From Chamaecrista fasciculata (Eukaryota; Streptophyta; Magnoliopsida; Fabales; Fabaceae), in NCBI GenBank assembly GCA_003254925.1, contig QANZ01000122.1, forward strand, positions 49,166 through 113,165: a stretch of 64,000 nucleotides of DNA, read 5' to 3'. Numbering within the stretch: the first letter of the stretch is position 1; each line of letters starts with the position of its first letter. Under the pieces are notes generated by a model. It was not told the origin of the DNA and searched no databases. It worked only from the letters and a program-made list of their open reading frames with translations. Positions 23,455 through 33,752 of the stretch are shown here, one piece after another. The translations under genes were made by a program, and so were the position numbers.

Positions 23455-24786
23455 ATGTCGAACCTTGTTAACACCAGTTTTCTTGCGAACTCGACCAACT
23501 CAACCAACAACATAGGTTTTTTCGCGAACCCGACCAACTCAACCAACAATGGCTTTTTAGCGAACCCCACCAATTCAACCAACACTGGTTTTCTCGCGAA
23601 CCCGACCAACCCAAATAATAGTAGCATTCTTGCTAACCTGACCAACCCAACCAATACCAACTTTCTGGCGAACCCGACCAATTCAACCAGCATCAACTTT
23701 CCGGCGAACCCGACCAATTCAACCAGTGTCAACTTTCCCGCGAACCCGACCAATCCAACCCACATTTGCTTTCATCACGTGAACCCGACCAACTCAACCA
23801 ATGCGATAGACTTGGGCCCCCTTGCTGAACCAATTCAGGATCAGAACTCTCCAATTCAGAGGAGGAAGAGCAAGGGGCGACAAAAGATTGAAATGAAAAA
23901 AATGACCAATGAGAGCAACCTTCAGGTAACATTCTCAAAGCGTCGCACCAGCCTTTTCAAGAAGGCCAGCGAGCTTTGCACTCTCTGTGGCGCTGAGGTT
24001 GCTCTCATTGTCTTCTCTCCTGGCGACAAGGCCTTCTCCTTTGGCCACCCAAATGTCGATTCCACCATCAACCGCTTCCTCAACCGCGGTGCCCACCACC
24101 GCATCATATCCCCGGCCTCGCTGCAGATCATGGAGGCTCACCGGAGCGCCAATGTTCGGGAGCTCAACAACCAGCTGACACAGTTGATGGAGCAACTCGA
24201 CATTGAGAAGAAACGGTCCAACGAGCTCAACCGTCACAAGCGTGACCTGGAGTCGGTGTGCTGGTGGGTTAACCCCGAAGCCAATCTCACCAAAGATCAG
24301 ATGGTTACTGTGAAGGGGCGATTGGAGGATTTGAAAAAGACGATCGCCCGCGAGGCCGAACGTCTTCTTATTCAGACGGCGGCGAATGCTCAGTTCTATG
24401 TGAACAACTGCGCTGCTATTTCGCAGCCTCCACCGCCTGCCGCGCAACAGTCGCAGTTGTTTCCTCCCCCTATGGCGGCGGCACCCGCACCACCACCGCC
24501 TCAGATGTTTGGGGACTATCGTCCCGTGATGCCGTCGGCGTCACAAATGATGTTTCCTCCAACACCACCACCGCCGGTGGTGGCGCCGGCACCTGCACCA
24601 GCACCGGCTCCGGCTCCGGCTCCAATTGTCCAAAACCCAGGGTTTGATGCTAGCATGATGATGCCGATGGAGATGCCAGAGGCGACGATGGCAGCGGCGA
24701 TGCCAGGGCAGCAGATGGGAGTGGAGACCTCGGAGAATAATAACTCGGGAGGATTCTTTGGTGGACAGAATGGAATCTTCTTCTGA
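23455..24786 (+). CDS. Type I MADS-box protein, AGL62-like, copy A
   Basis: Single-exon M-alpha MADS transcription factor of 443 residues; relatives act in central cell and endosperm as heterodimers. Residues 1-130 are eight or so repeats of about 12 residues (forms such as FLANPTNSTNTG and FPANPTNSTSVN). The MADS domain follows (about 142-200: KGRQKIEMKKM, NLQVTFSKRR, LFKKASELCTLCGAEVALIV), then a coiled coil (about 242-270), the family's paired tryptophans (CWWVNPEAN, about 275), and a Pro/Ala-rich tail ending in GGFFGGQNGIFF. Relatives usually begin a few residues before the MADS domain, so the extension is unusual; the ATG at 23455 follows a TATA box at a good distance. The highly conserved Gly after KRRxG is Ser here (RRTSLF). 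AATAAA lies at 25205. Confidence 0.9.
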   Translation: MSNLVNTSFLANSTNSTNNIGFFANPTNSTNNGFLANPTNSTNTGFLANPTNPNNSSILANLTNPTNTNFLANPTNSTSINFPANPTNSTSVNFPANPTNPTHICFHHVNPTNSTNAIDLGPLAEPIQDQNSPIQRRKSKGRQKIEMKKMTNESNLQVTFSKRRTSLFKKASELCTLCGAEVALIVFSPGDKAFSFGHPNVDSTINRFLNRGAHHRIISPASLQIMEAHRSANVRELNNQLTQLMEQLDIEKKRSNELNRHKRDLESVCWWVNPEANLTKDQMVTVKGRLEDLKKTIAREAERLLIQTAANAQFYVNNCAAISQPPPPAAQQSQLFPPPMAAAPAPPPPQMFGDYRPVMPSASQMMFPPTPPPPVVAPAPAPAPAPAPAPIVQNPGFDASMMMPMEMPEATMAAAMPGQQMGVETSENNNSGGFFGGQNGIFF

Positions 24787-24820
24787 AGTTGTTGTGTCTG
24801 TCATAGAGAACGCCCAGGAA

Positions 24821-24971
24821 TTTTGATACCGAAAGTTAGAGTGTTTTAACATTATTTTTCCTTTTAAGTCTATTTCTCTCTTCTCTCTAGGAGTGAAAAT
24901 TCAAGAGAGAACAGAGATATAGACATAAAAGAAATTAGAATGTTAGAACACTCTAACTCTTGGTATTAAAA
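24821..24971. mobile_element. Hairpin MITE in the 3' UTR of gene A
   Basis: An inverted repeat of about 150 bases begins 34 bases after the stop codon. Left arm ttttgataccgaaagttaga, right arm ending ctctaactcttggtatt. If transcribed it would fold into a long hairpin in the mRNA. TSD unclear. Confidence 0.7.
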
Positions 24972-27900
24972 TCGGATTGGTTTTAAGGCTTTTGAATTGT
25001 GAATTGTGTTTCTGTTTGCGTATGTCTGTCGTTTATGTTTTCTTAGGGTTTGAATTTGAAGTGTCTTTGTTGTTGTTGGTGTTGTTTCTGTCGAGTCAGG
25101 TCATGTTATGTCATTTCCATTTGCTGCTTTTGTTTTTGTGTTCGTGTCTCTGTGGTTGGTCGGTCTGTTCGATCAATCGTATTGTGGTTTTTAATTAATG
25201 GTATAATAAAATAAAGGGCGTTTTCTTTATATCCATCTATTTCATCTCTTCAAACTTTGGATTCTGGAATTCAGGTCGTGATTAATGAATATCTAATGAG
25301 ACTGGCTTAATTCAATTTCATTTCATTCATCATCTTGATCAAACTGTAACAATTAACCTCACAACAAGGAAAAGAAAGTGACAACACGCTATGTGTATAT
25401 ATCTGCGAGAGGACTAATTAAACAGAAATGGTCTAGTAATCTCAATCTTAATCTAAAAAATTGAAAAACTTAGATAAATTATCAACACACACTTACATAT
25501 ATGTATGTGCGTGTGTGAAGATGAACGTCTTAATTAATTTGTGTTAGTAAGCCAAAACATAGTTTAATTAATTTGTTGGTCAATGAACCTCGCAAAATAA
25601 AAAAACAACACAACAATATTCGTAATATTCGTAAAGCTTCATGTATTGATGAGAAAGGGTGACGCGTAACAATTAATAATACCTCTCTCTCTCTAATATC
25701 CAATTTAGTTAATGTAATTTGGCTGTTTTAGCTTTATTTCTAGATCATAAAAAATTTACAGGAAAGCAGCAGATAGGCTTGATCACCAAAACTCCAAAAC
25801 CATCAAATGTTTAGATTTAAGAGGATTTCATATTTTGGATACGAAATATTAATGACTAGAGATATGCAGATACAGGTCATCAGGTTATTCAGATCTGGGT
25901 ATATATAACTTTAATTTATTTGTAATCTAGCTAATATATATTATTATTATTATTATTATATAGCTTTCTCAGATTTTTTCCAATCTATCCAAAACTTTAT
26001 GAGATGTACTGATTTCATAATTAAGAACGTGTGACTTAAAAGTTGAAACCCATGGGTATAATAAGTATTAATAATTTGTCTACTCTTAACTAAATGTGGG
26101 GATTTGGAGTTTACTAATATATTCTTGACTTTGAGTATGAAGTCTTAAATCTCAAGTCAACTATCTCATCCATTAAAGTGCTTACAAACAATCAAGAAAA
26201 TTAGTCATTATTATTGTCAATAAATATTCTGAATAACGGTAGTCAGTTTTCTTAATTTGACCTATAGAGAAAATGATGAAAAGATGAGATTTAGTTCAAA
26301 ATTGGAGAGAGAGAGAATGACTAAAGTGAAGGACTCTTTAGTATCTCATTGCATATGTAGTGAGATATTGAGATTTTTTAATTATTAAATTATTTTAAGA
26401 TTTTTGTTTATAATATAAATAAAAAAAATATTCAACTTTAAAAAAGTACATAATGAGAAAAAAAAATCTAATCTTGTAATATTGGTCATAAACATAAAGT
26501 ATAATATTATATTTACTATTTAGACAAGCCGTTTTGGTTTCAGGCTAGAAATATGTACATGAATGTGGATTCAAAAAAGGAAAAAATTCAAGAGAGAAGT
26601 TAGAGAATGATGAATAATCCATAATGAAGGGTCAGTTATAGCAACTTTAATAATCTCCTTCTAATGTCTACTACTCCAAATAGGTCGCTATATACATACA
26701 TAGAATGCTTATATGTGTTTTTCTATTTACTCCTTCCAAAAATTAGAGAGGAATACTATTCCATTTTTCTACATGTGCAATATAAGCTTTCAACACCAAT
26801 GCCTTAAATTGATCTAAACTTCAAATTAATGGGGGTGTGTGTATATAGGAAGCCAAAGTTAAACCCTAAGCTACAAATTATCCAGCTTCTAGTTTTTGGA
26901 AATGAGTATTGTTATTACCTCATATTGTTACAACAAGAAATAGGAAGGAATATGGTCATTATTCATTAATATGATCCATCTTTGTTAGATTAAGTGCAAC
27001 TTGAAGACTAGGACGAAGCAGAAAATGTTTGATTTTGACAAAAAAAAAAAACTGGTGTTATTGAAAAGTAAATAATAATAAAGTCAGGCAAAATAATTAA
27101 TAATAATAAAGTACCAATACTAAAACTGATAAAAAAAAAAGTTTCTTTCCTTTTTACCCATATTTAAACCGATGGATACATCAGATTATGTATTTGTGAT
27201 TATCTTTTTAAACTTTCAGTCACCAAATCGCTAACAATTAAGTGTCTTACATTATTTTATTATTTTTTAGAGACATATCTCTTTTCTTAATTTCTTTGAT
27301 TTAATTATTTAATTCACCCATGAAACTAATCATATCATTTCTTTTTTAAAGCAATTAAGGTAAGATAAAACCATGGAGCCAACAATATTTGATGATTACT
27401 TTATCAATTAACATATAATATTACTAGGGGCTTTGGGTGCCTTAACGGGCACGCAAATATGTATGTAGAATAAATAAGGGACTAAATTGTTAATTTAGTA
27501 AAGAAAGCGAGACCAAATAGTAAATTTTCTCTTATTTTTAATTTCATAGGCTATAGTTTTAAACATGGACGACCAGAAAGGAGTGGAGCCATATAATATA
27601 AGATAATAATCATCAAAATTGATTTAACAAAAAAAAAATTAGTATTTTTCTCGCAATATAGTGAACGCAAGTTCGAATTTTCAATTTTTAACGGCAAAAT
27701 AAACTTATATTTAGTGTTCAACAATGTTTTAAACATGATTCATTGTAATAAAAAATAATTTTAAAAAATATATATATTATGATAAGATTGAAAAAAGAAA
27801 AAAGATAAAAAAAAATCCAAATACCACCTTTTTCTTATATGCTAATACATCCACATAATTCAAAAACCACCTCTCTAGCTAAACAACATTGAATCTTCTA

Positions 27901-28052
27901 CCATAATAGCCATCCCCAGCCAGATTCTGGAAATCTGAACACAGTAATACCATGAATGCAACTATTATTTCTGCAATTAATCCACCATCAATATATTGGC
28001 TTACACCCAAAATCTTTCTCCTCTTCCTCACTATCCACGCGGTTGTTTTTGC

Positions 28053-28060
28053 CTATAAAT
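28053..28060 (+). promoter_or_regulatory. TATA box of MADS gene B
   Basis: ctataaat, 80 bases before the start codon, in the same place as in unit A although bases around it differ. Confidence 0.6.
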
Positions 28061-28139
28061 TCAAACCTCCTCTTTATCATCAAACACACACACAAATACC
28101 ATATCTCGTTCTCTTCAACAATCTCTCTATTATCCAGCC

Positions 28140-29471
28140 ATGTCGAACCTTGTTAACACCAGTTTTCTTGCGAACTCGACCAACTCAACCAACAACATAG
28201 GTTTTTTCGCGAACCCGACCAACTCAACCAACAATGGCTTTTTAGCGAACCCCACCAATTCAACCAACACTGGTTTTCTCGCGAACCCGACCAACCCAAA
28301 TAATAGTAGCATTCTTGCTAACCTGACCAACCCAACCAATACCAACTTTCTGGCGAACCCGACCAATTCAACCAGCATCAACTTTCCGGCGAACCCGACC
28401 AATTCAACCAGTGTCAACTTTCCCGCGAACCCGACCAATCCAACCCACATTTGCTTTCATCACGTGAACCCGACCAACTCAACCAATGCGATAGACTTGG
28501 GCCCCCTTGCTGAACCAATTCAGGATCAGAACTCTCCAATTCAGAGGAGGAAGAGCAAGGGGCGACAAAAGATTGAAATGAAAAAAATGACCAATGAGAG
28601 CAACCTTCAGGTAACATTCTCAAAGCGTCGCACCGGCCTTTTCAAGAAGGCCAGCGAGCTTTGCACTCTCTGTGGTGCTGAGGTTGCTCTCATTGTCTTC
28701 TCTCCTGGCGACAAGGCCTTCTCCTTTGGCCACCCAAATGTCGATTCCACCATCAACCGCTTCCTCAACCGCGGTGCCCACCACCGCAACATATCCCCGG
28801 CCTCGCTGCAGATCATGGAGGCTCACCGGAGCGCCAATGTTCGGGAGCTCAACAACCAGCTGACACAGTTGATGGAGCAACTCGACCTTGAGAAGAAACG
28901 GTCCAACGAGCTCAACCGTCACAAGCATGACCTGGAGTCGGTGTGCTGGTGGGTTAACCCCGAAGCCAATCTCACCAAAGATCAGATGGTTACTGTGAAG
29001 GGGCGATTGGAGGATTTGAAGAAGACGATCGCCCGCGAGGCCGACCGTCTTCTTATTCAGACGGCGGCGAATGCTCAGTTCTATGTGAACAACTGCGCTG
29101 CTATTTCGCAGCCTCCACCGCCTGTCGCGCCACAGTCGCAGCTGTTTCCTCCCCCTATGGCGGCGGCACCCGCGCCACCACCGCCTCAGATGTTTGGGGA
29201 CTATCGTCCCGTGATGCCGTCGGCGTCACAAATGATGTTTCCTCCAACACCACCACCGCCGGTGGTGGCGCCGGCACCTGCACCAGCACCGGTTCCGGCT
29301 CCGGCTCCAATTGTCCAGAACCCAGGGTTTGATGCTAGCATGATGATGCCGATGGAGATGCCGGAGGCGACGACGGCAGCGGCGATGCCAGGGCAGCAGA
29401 TGGGAGTGGAGACCTCGGAGAATAATAACATGGGAGGATTCTTTGGTGGACAGAATGGAATCTTCTTCTGA
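28140..29471 (+). CDS. Type I MADS-box protein, AGL62-like, copy B
   Basis: A 443-residue paralogue of copy A, differing by about ten residues. It has the same repeat extension (residues 1-130), MADS domain, coiled coil, CWW motif and Pro/Ala tail. Unlike A it keeps the conserved glycine (RRTGLFKKAS) and ends NNMGGFFGGQNGIFF; the MGGF motif also occurs at the end of the third cluster member, so B looks closer to the ancestral form. The first 495 bases of the reading frame are identical to A. AATAAA lies at 29890. Likely a DNA-binding heterodimer partner in seed tissue by family knowledge; expression is not shown by the sequence. Confidence 0.92.
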   Translation: MSNLVNTSFLANSTNSTNNIGFFANPTNSTNNGFLANPTNSTNTGFLANPTNPNNSSILANLTNPTNTNFLANPTNSTSINFPANPTNSTSVNFPANPTNPTHICFHHVNPTNSTNAIDLGPLAEPIQDQNSPIQRRKSKGRQKIEMKKMTNESNLQVTFSKRRTGLFKKASELCTLCGAEVALIVFSPGDKAFSFGHPNVDSTINRFLNRGAHHRNISPASLQIMEAHRSANVRELNNQLTQLMEQLDLEKKRSNELNRHKHDLESVCWWVNPEANLTKDQMVTVKGRLEDLKKTIAREADRLLIQTAANAQFYVNNCAAISQPPPPVAPQSQLFPPPMAAAPAPPPPQMFGDYRPVMPSASQMMFPPTPPPPVVAPAPAPAPVPAPAPIVQNPGFDASMMMPMEMPEATTAAAMPGQQMGVETSENNNMGGFFGGQNGIFF

Positions 29472-29505
29472 AGTTGTTGTGTCTGTCATAGAGAACGCCC
29501 AGGAA

Positions 29506-29656
29506 TTTTGATACCGAAAGTTAGAGTGTTTTAACATTATTTTTCCTTTTAAGTCTATTTCTCTCTTCTCTCTAGGAGTGAAAATTCAAGAGAGAACAGA
29601 GATATAGACATAAAAGAAATTAGAATGTTAGAACACTCTAACTCTTGGTATTAAAA
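29506..29656. mobile_element. Hairpin MITE in the 3' UTR of gene B
   Basis: Same element and position as in unit A, so it was inserted before the tandem duplication. Confidence 0.7.
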
Positions 29657-30058
29657 TCGGATTGGTTTTAAGGCTTTTGAATTGTGAATTGTGTTTCTGT
29701 TTGCGTATGTCTGTCGTTTATGTTTTCTTAGGGTTTGAATTTGAAGTGTCTTTGTTGTTGGTGGTGTTGTTTCTGTCGAGTCAGGTCATGTTATGTCATT
29801 TCCATTTGCTGCTTTTGTTTTTGTGTTCGTGTCTCTGTGGTTGGTCGGTCTGTTCGATCAATCGTATTGTGGTTTTTAATTAATGGTATAATAAAATAAA
29901 GGGCGTTTTCTTTATATCCATCTATTTCATCTCTTCAAACTTTGGATTCTGGAATTCAGGTCGTGATTAATGAATATCTAATGAGACTGGCTTAATTCAA
30001 TTTCATTTCATTCATCATCTTGATCAAACTGTAACAATTAACCTCACAACAAGGAAAA

Positions 30059-30557
30059 NNNNNNNNNNNNNNNNNNNNNNNNNNNNNNNNNNNNNNNNNN
30101 NNNNNNNNNNNNNNNNNNNNNNNNNNNNNNNNNNNNNNNNNNNNNNNNNNNNNNNNNNNNNNNNNNNNNNNNNNNNNNNNNNNNNNNNNNNNNNNNNNNN
30201 NNNNNNNNNNNNNNNNNNNNNNNNNNNNNNNNNNNNNNNNNNNNNNNNNNNNNNNNNNNNNNNNNNNNNNNNNNNNNNNNNNNNNNNNNNNNNNNNNNNN
30301 NNNNNNNNNNNNNNNNNNNNNNNNNNNNNNNNNNNNNNNNNNNNNNNNNNNNNNNNNNNNNNNNNNNNNNNNNNNNNNNNNNNNNNNNNNNNNNNNNNNN
30401 NNNNNNNNNNNNNNNNNNNNNNNNNNNNNNNNNNNNNNNNNNNNNNNNNNNNNNNNNNNNNNNNNNNNNNNNNNNNNNNNNNNNNNNNNNNNNNNNNNNN
30501 NNNNNNNNNNNNNNNNNNNNNNNNNNNNNNNNNNNNNNNNNNNNNNNNNNNNNNNNN
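30059..30557. other. Assembly gap (499 N)
   Basis: Falls within unit B. The matching stretch of unit A (25374-26241) is 868 bases, so either the gap is under-sized or unit B has a deletion. Confidence 0.95.
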
Positions 30558-30954
30558 GTCAGTTTTCTTAATTTGACCTATAGAGAAAATGATGAAAAGA
30601 TGAGATTTAGTTCAAAATTGGAGAGAGAGAGAATGACTAAAGTGAAGGACTCTTTAGTATCTCATTGCATATGTAGTGAGATATTGAGATTTTTTAATTA
30701 TTAAATTATTTTAAGATTTTTGTTTATAATATAAATAAAAAAAATATTCAACTTTAAAAAAGTACATAATGAGAAAAAAAAATCTAATCTTGTAATATTG
30801 GTCATAAACATAAAGTATAATATTATATTTACTATTTAGACAAGCCGTTTTGGTTTCAGGCTAGAAATATGTACATGAATGTGGATTCAAAAAAGGAAAA
30901 AATTCAAGAGAGAAGTTTAGAGAATGATGAATAATCCATAATGAAGGGTCAGTT

Positions 30955-31374
30955 TTTTTTTTCTTGGAGAAAATGTATATAGAGATGGCTTGTATTTTTC
31001 CAATAATACATCCATTGATAGGAAAAATGGCCTAAACAATTAATCAAAGATTGGTGGGTAATTAGCTAGTAGTGTGAAATTAAACATGAGGAAAGACAGA
31101 AATAAAATTGCATATAATGAAATTTAGCGGTTTATGTTGTAACATGTATTGTTTTGTTGATATGTTTAAAGTGGAAGATAAAATGATAGGAATAAATAGA
31201 TATTTCTCAACAAATTCACTACAAAAAGAAATTGTTTTAACTTTTAACATTGGTTTGAAGTCTATTTTTTATCATAAGTATTTAATTTTTTTATAATTAA
31301 TTGTTATTTAAAGTATTTATCATGAAGAATAGTAATTAATCACTTCGTTGATTTACAATCATTTAAAACGACAT
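30955..31374. other. Intergenic DNA after the tandem array
   Basis: Unique AT-rich sequence without coding signal. The 62-residue open frame at 31108 has no family features. Confidence 0.5.
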
Positions 31375-31386
31375 AAAATAATTAGT

Positions 31387-31592
31387 TTAATTAATAAAAG
31401 TTGACCCAATTGGTAAGAAGTTAACTCATAATTCACAAGGTCGTGAGTTTGAATCTTGCTGCCAATGTGAGGACTTTGTTGGTAGACAATCTGTAAGTAC
31501 CTCTGTAAGCGCTCATAGAACTTAAAGGTATGCCCTAGCCTTGGTGAGTCACCGGAATCCAACTCACCTAATAAACTTTTAACTACCAAAAA
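31387..31592 (+). mobile_element. tRNA-derived SINE with 12-bp TSD
   Basis: The head carries an A-box-like 'cccaattggtaagaagtt' and a B-box-like 'cgtgagtttgaatctt'. The element ends in 'ctaccaaaaa'. The 12 bases aaaataattagt flank it (31375-31386, 31593-31604). It is a different SINE family from the one at 4766. Confidence 0.8.
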
Positions 31593-31604
31593 AAAATAAT
31601 TAGT

Positions 31605-33300
31605 CTAAAAATTTAAGATTGCTCGATATTTAAAATTATAAATTAAACTCTGACATTTGATTAATATTATATGAAGTATTTTGAACTTAAAATAAATTGA
31701 GAAGTACTTTTTTCAGGGATTGGTGGCACTTCCATAACGTTGGTGTTATGAGTGTCAAGAATCCATTTCGCTGTAAAAGTTATGTTCATGTAATATTACT
31801 CCGAGGACCCACAAATGTGACAAATGTGATGATTATAAAAAAGTGATTAATTTAAGGCCTCTGTATATAGAAAACATTTCAGATAGTGATTATATTGTTT
31901 ATTATAACTACTAAAGGAGAAAATAAAATTATATAGTACATATCCTAAACTAATTACAGATTAATCCTAAAATTTTAATATATTTATCAAATAAGTCCTG
32001 AAACCTGCAAATCGACATCTATGAACCATAATTCAACTATGGTAAAAAAAAAAAAATCAATACAGCAATTCAAATTTATCATTCCATGAAATTAAACAAA
32101 ATTCTAAGTATGAAATGCAAAAACACCAATTCAAAAATTGAATGAAAATTGTGAATTCAAAATTGATCTCAAAACATATTCTCTCTCCTGATTTCCAGCT
32201 CAATTCTCTCAAATTAATCTCAGTGTTCACACGTTATATTTAATTTGCTTCCTTTTTTTATAAAAAAATATTATATTTATTTTTTCGTTTATTACTTAAA
32301 ATTAAAAGTGAGGTAGTGATGTGACAAATGTTAAGAACCTGGCTGGTCTTATCGTGATTTCATCTTTCTTCCTTTTTTTCAGTCTGATCAATATGTAGTT
32401 GATTGTGTAATTAATACTTTGGATTTTTCAGTCCAAAAAAAAAATCCTTTGGATTTTATTTAATAAATGCGTTTATACATATACAATACACATATATATC
32501 TCCTCCAAAAATCGGATCTGATGTTCAATTATTGGATCTAATTAATGAGTTTGATTGTTCAATTGATCACAAAAAATAGGAGGGATAAAAATTTAGTTAA
32601 ACATTTTTATATTTTTGTTAAGAAATTTTTAATCATAAGTTTAATTAATATTTTTTCAGTTTTTTTTTTGAGTAAAGAAGAAGGGGCAAGAGCCCAGGCT
32701 ACACAACCACTATCTAGCTTACCAAAACAAATGCTAGTGAAATCTTTATACAAAGTATAAGTATTATCTTTATTTTATGATTAGTTACATAAAATATTTT
32801 GTTTATTTTCTTAAAAAAATATATTTTTTTTAATATTCTCATACTTTTTTTTTGAACAACTTTAATATTCTCTTACTAATATGATTGATTATACACAAAA
32901 CTTTCGACACATGTGACATATTTATTGAAAAAATTTATAATAAAAATATAAATAACCTTACATAATTAGTCTAGGTCTATATATGTGATTGATTATTGTT
33001 GAAGAAGCTTAAAAAATAGAAATTAATTATCAACTTATAAAATGTTGTTGAACAACATATCCGCATACCAAAGATTCACACAATTGTTTTTTTTTTTTTT
33101 GAAAAGAAGTGGTAATGAACTAAAGAACTTTAATTAATTAGCAGTTAATTACTGAAGAGATGAAGATATGCATTAGCCTTGACAAATTAAAAAGTAGTAC
33201 ACTAGTAAATTTGTTTTTTTTTTTCTTTTTGATTTTCCACAAATACCTTTCACCTCTATATAACTGCTTGCTTTGGAACTTATCAACAATTAAAATAATC
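31605..33300. other. AT-rich intergenic DNA
   Basis: No gene recognised. 'aatcctaaaatttt' and 'aagtcctgaa' words near 31970 look like a worn TIR-element piece. The open frame at 32545-32760 is low in information. Confidence 0.5.
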
Positions 33301-33752
33301 AGTCAAAAATTTGGTTGATCTAACTCAATTTTTTTAATTGTATTTTTTATTTTTACTTATGAGTTAAAAGATAGAGAATGTTGATTGTAAATTTTTTTTT
33401 TTTTGCTTGAATATTGATTATGTGAACTTGAATTTAATAGAAACAGAGATTATGAAATGTCAATTGGTGACATTAATATTGATGAATATTATAAAAATTA
33501 TTGATTATATTTATATTAATTCACGTTGATTTATGAAATTTGTATTTATAACTATTTGTTTTTATTATATTAATATTATAATTGTATTTTTCAACTTAAG
33601 TATGATTATTTGAATTAGGATTTTATTATATTGAATTTTTTTTAATTGATTTATTTGTCATTAGTTCAATTCTAGTTGAACCCAATTAAGCTATTGAACC
33701 TTAAACTAATATCTCACTCAATTTAATATTTAGTCCAATTTTTAAAACTTTA
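33300..33752. repeat. Dispersed repeat, copy 1 (hAT-like remnant)
   Basis: Shares ordered words with 62140-62501: 'gattatg...aattt', 'aatgtca', 'gatgaatattat', 'ttgattat', and a right part with 'agttgaacc' and 'attgaacctt'. The two copies are diverged and lack a transposase. Confidence 0.5.

Larger units (their letters stand above)
21955..26637 (+). repeat. Tandem unit A (MADS gene plus flanks)
   Basis: A ~4.68 kb unit repeated at 26642 with an offset of about 4,685 bases. It contains ~1.5 kb upstream DNA, the MADS gene, a hairpin MITE in the 3' UTR and ~1.6 kb downstream DNA. The word cagttata occurs both at the left edge (21941) and at the A/B junction (26633), so the duplication joint lies in short microhomology. 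Confidence 0.9.
26642..30954 (+). repeat. Tandem unit B (second copy), with N gap
   Basis: Homologous to unit A from the first base to 'gggtcagtt' at 30954, after which the sequence becomes unique. It carries gene B and an assembly gap. Confidence 0.9.

Noticed and set aside
23267-23515. 82-residue frame overlapping the start of MADS gene A (and B)
   Set aside because: It runs through the promoter and TATA box in another frame, and the two copies differ by replacements without pattern.
23445-23765. 106-residue minus-strand frame over the MADS A extension (also in B)
   Set aside because: It is the antisense shadow of the repeat-coding extension; its Leu/Val-Gly pattern only mirrors the sense repeats.
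24977-25198. 73-residue hydrophobic frame in the 3' UTR, present in three copies
   Set aside because: It starts with TTG rather than ATG, and its conservation among copies follows from the recent duplication. No family features.
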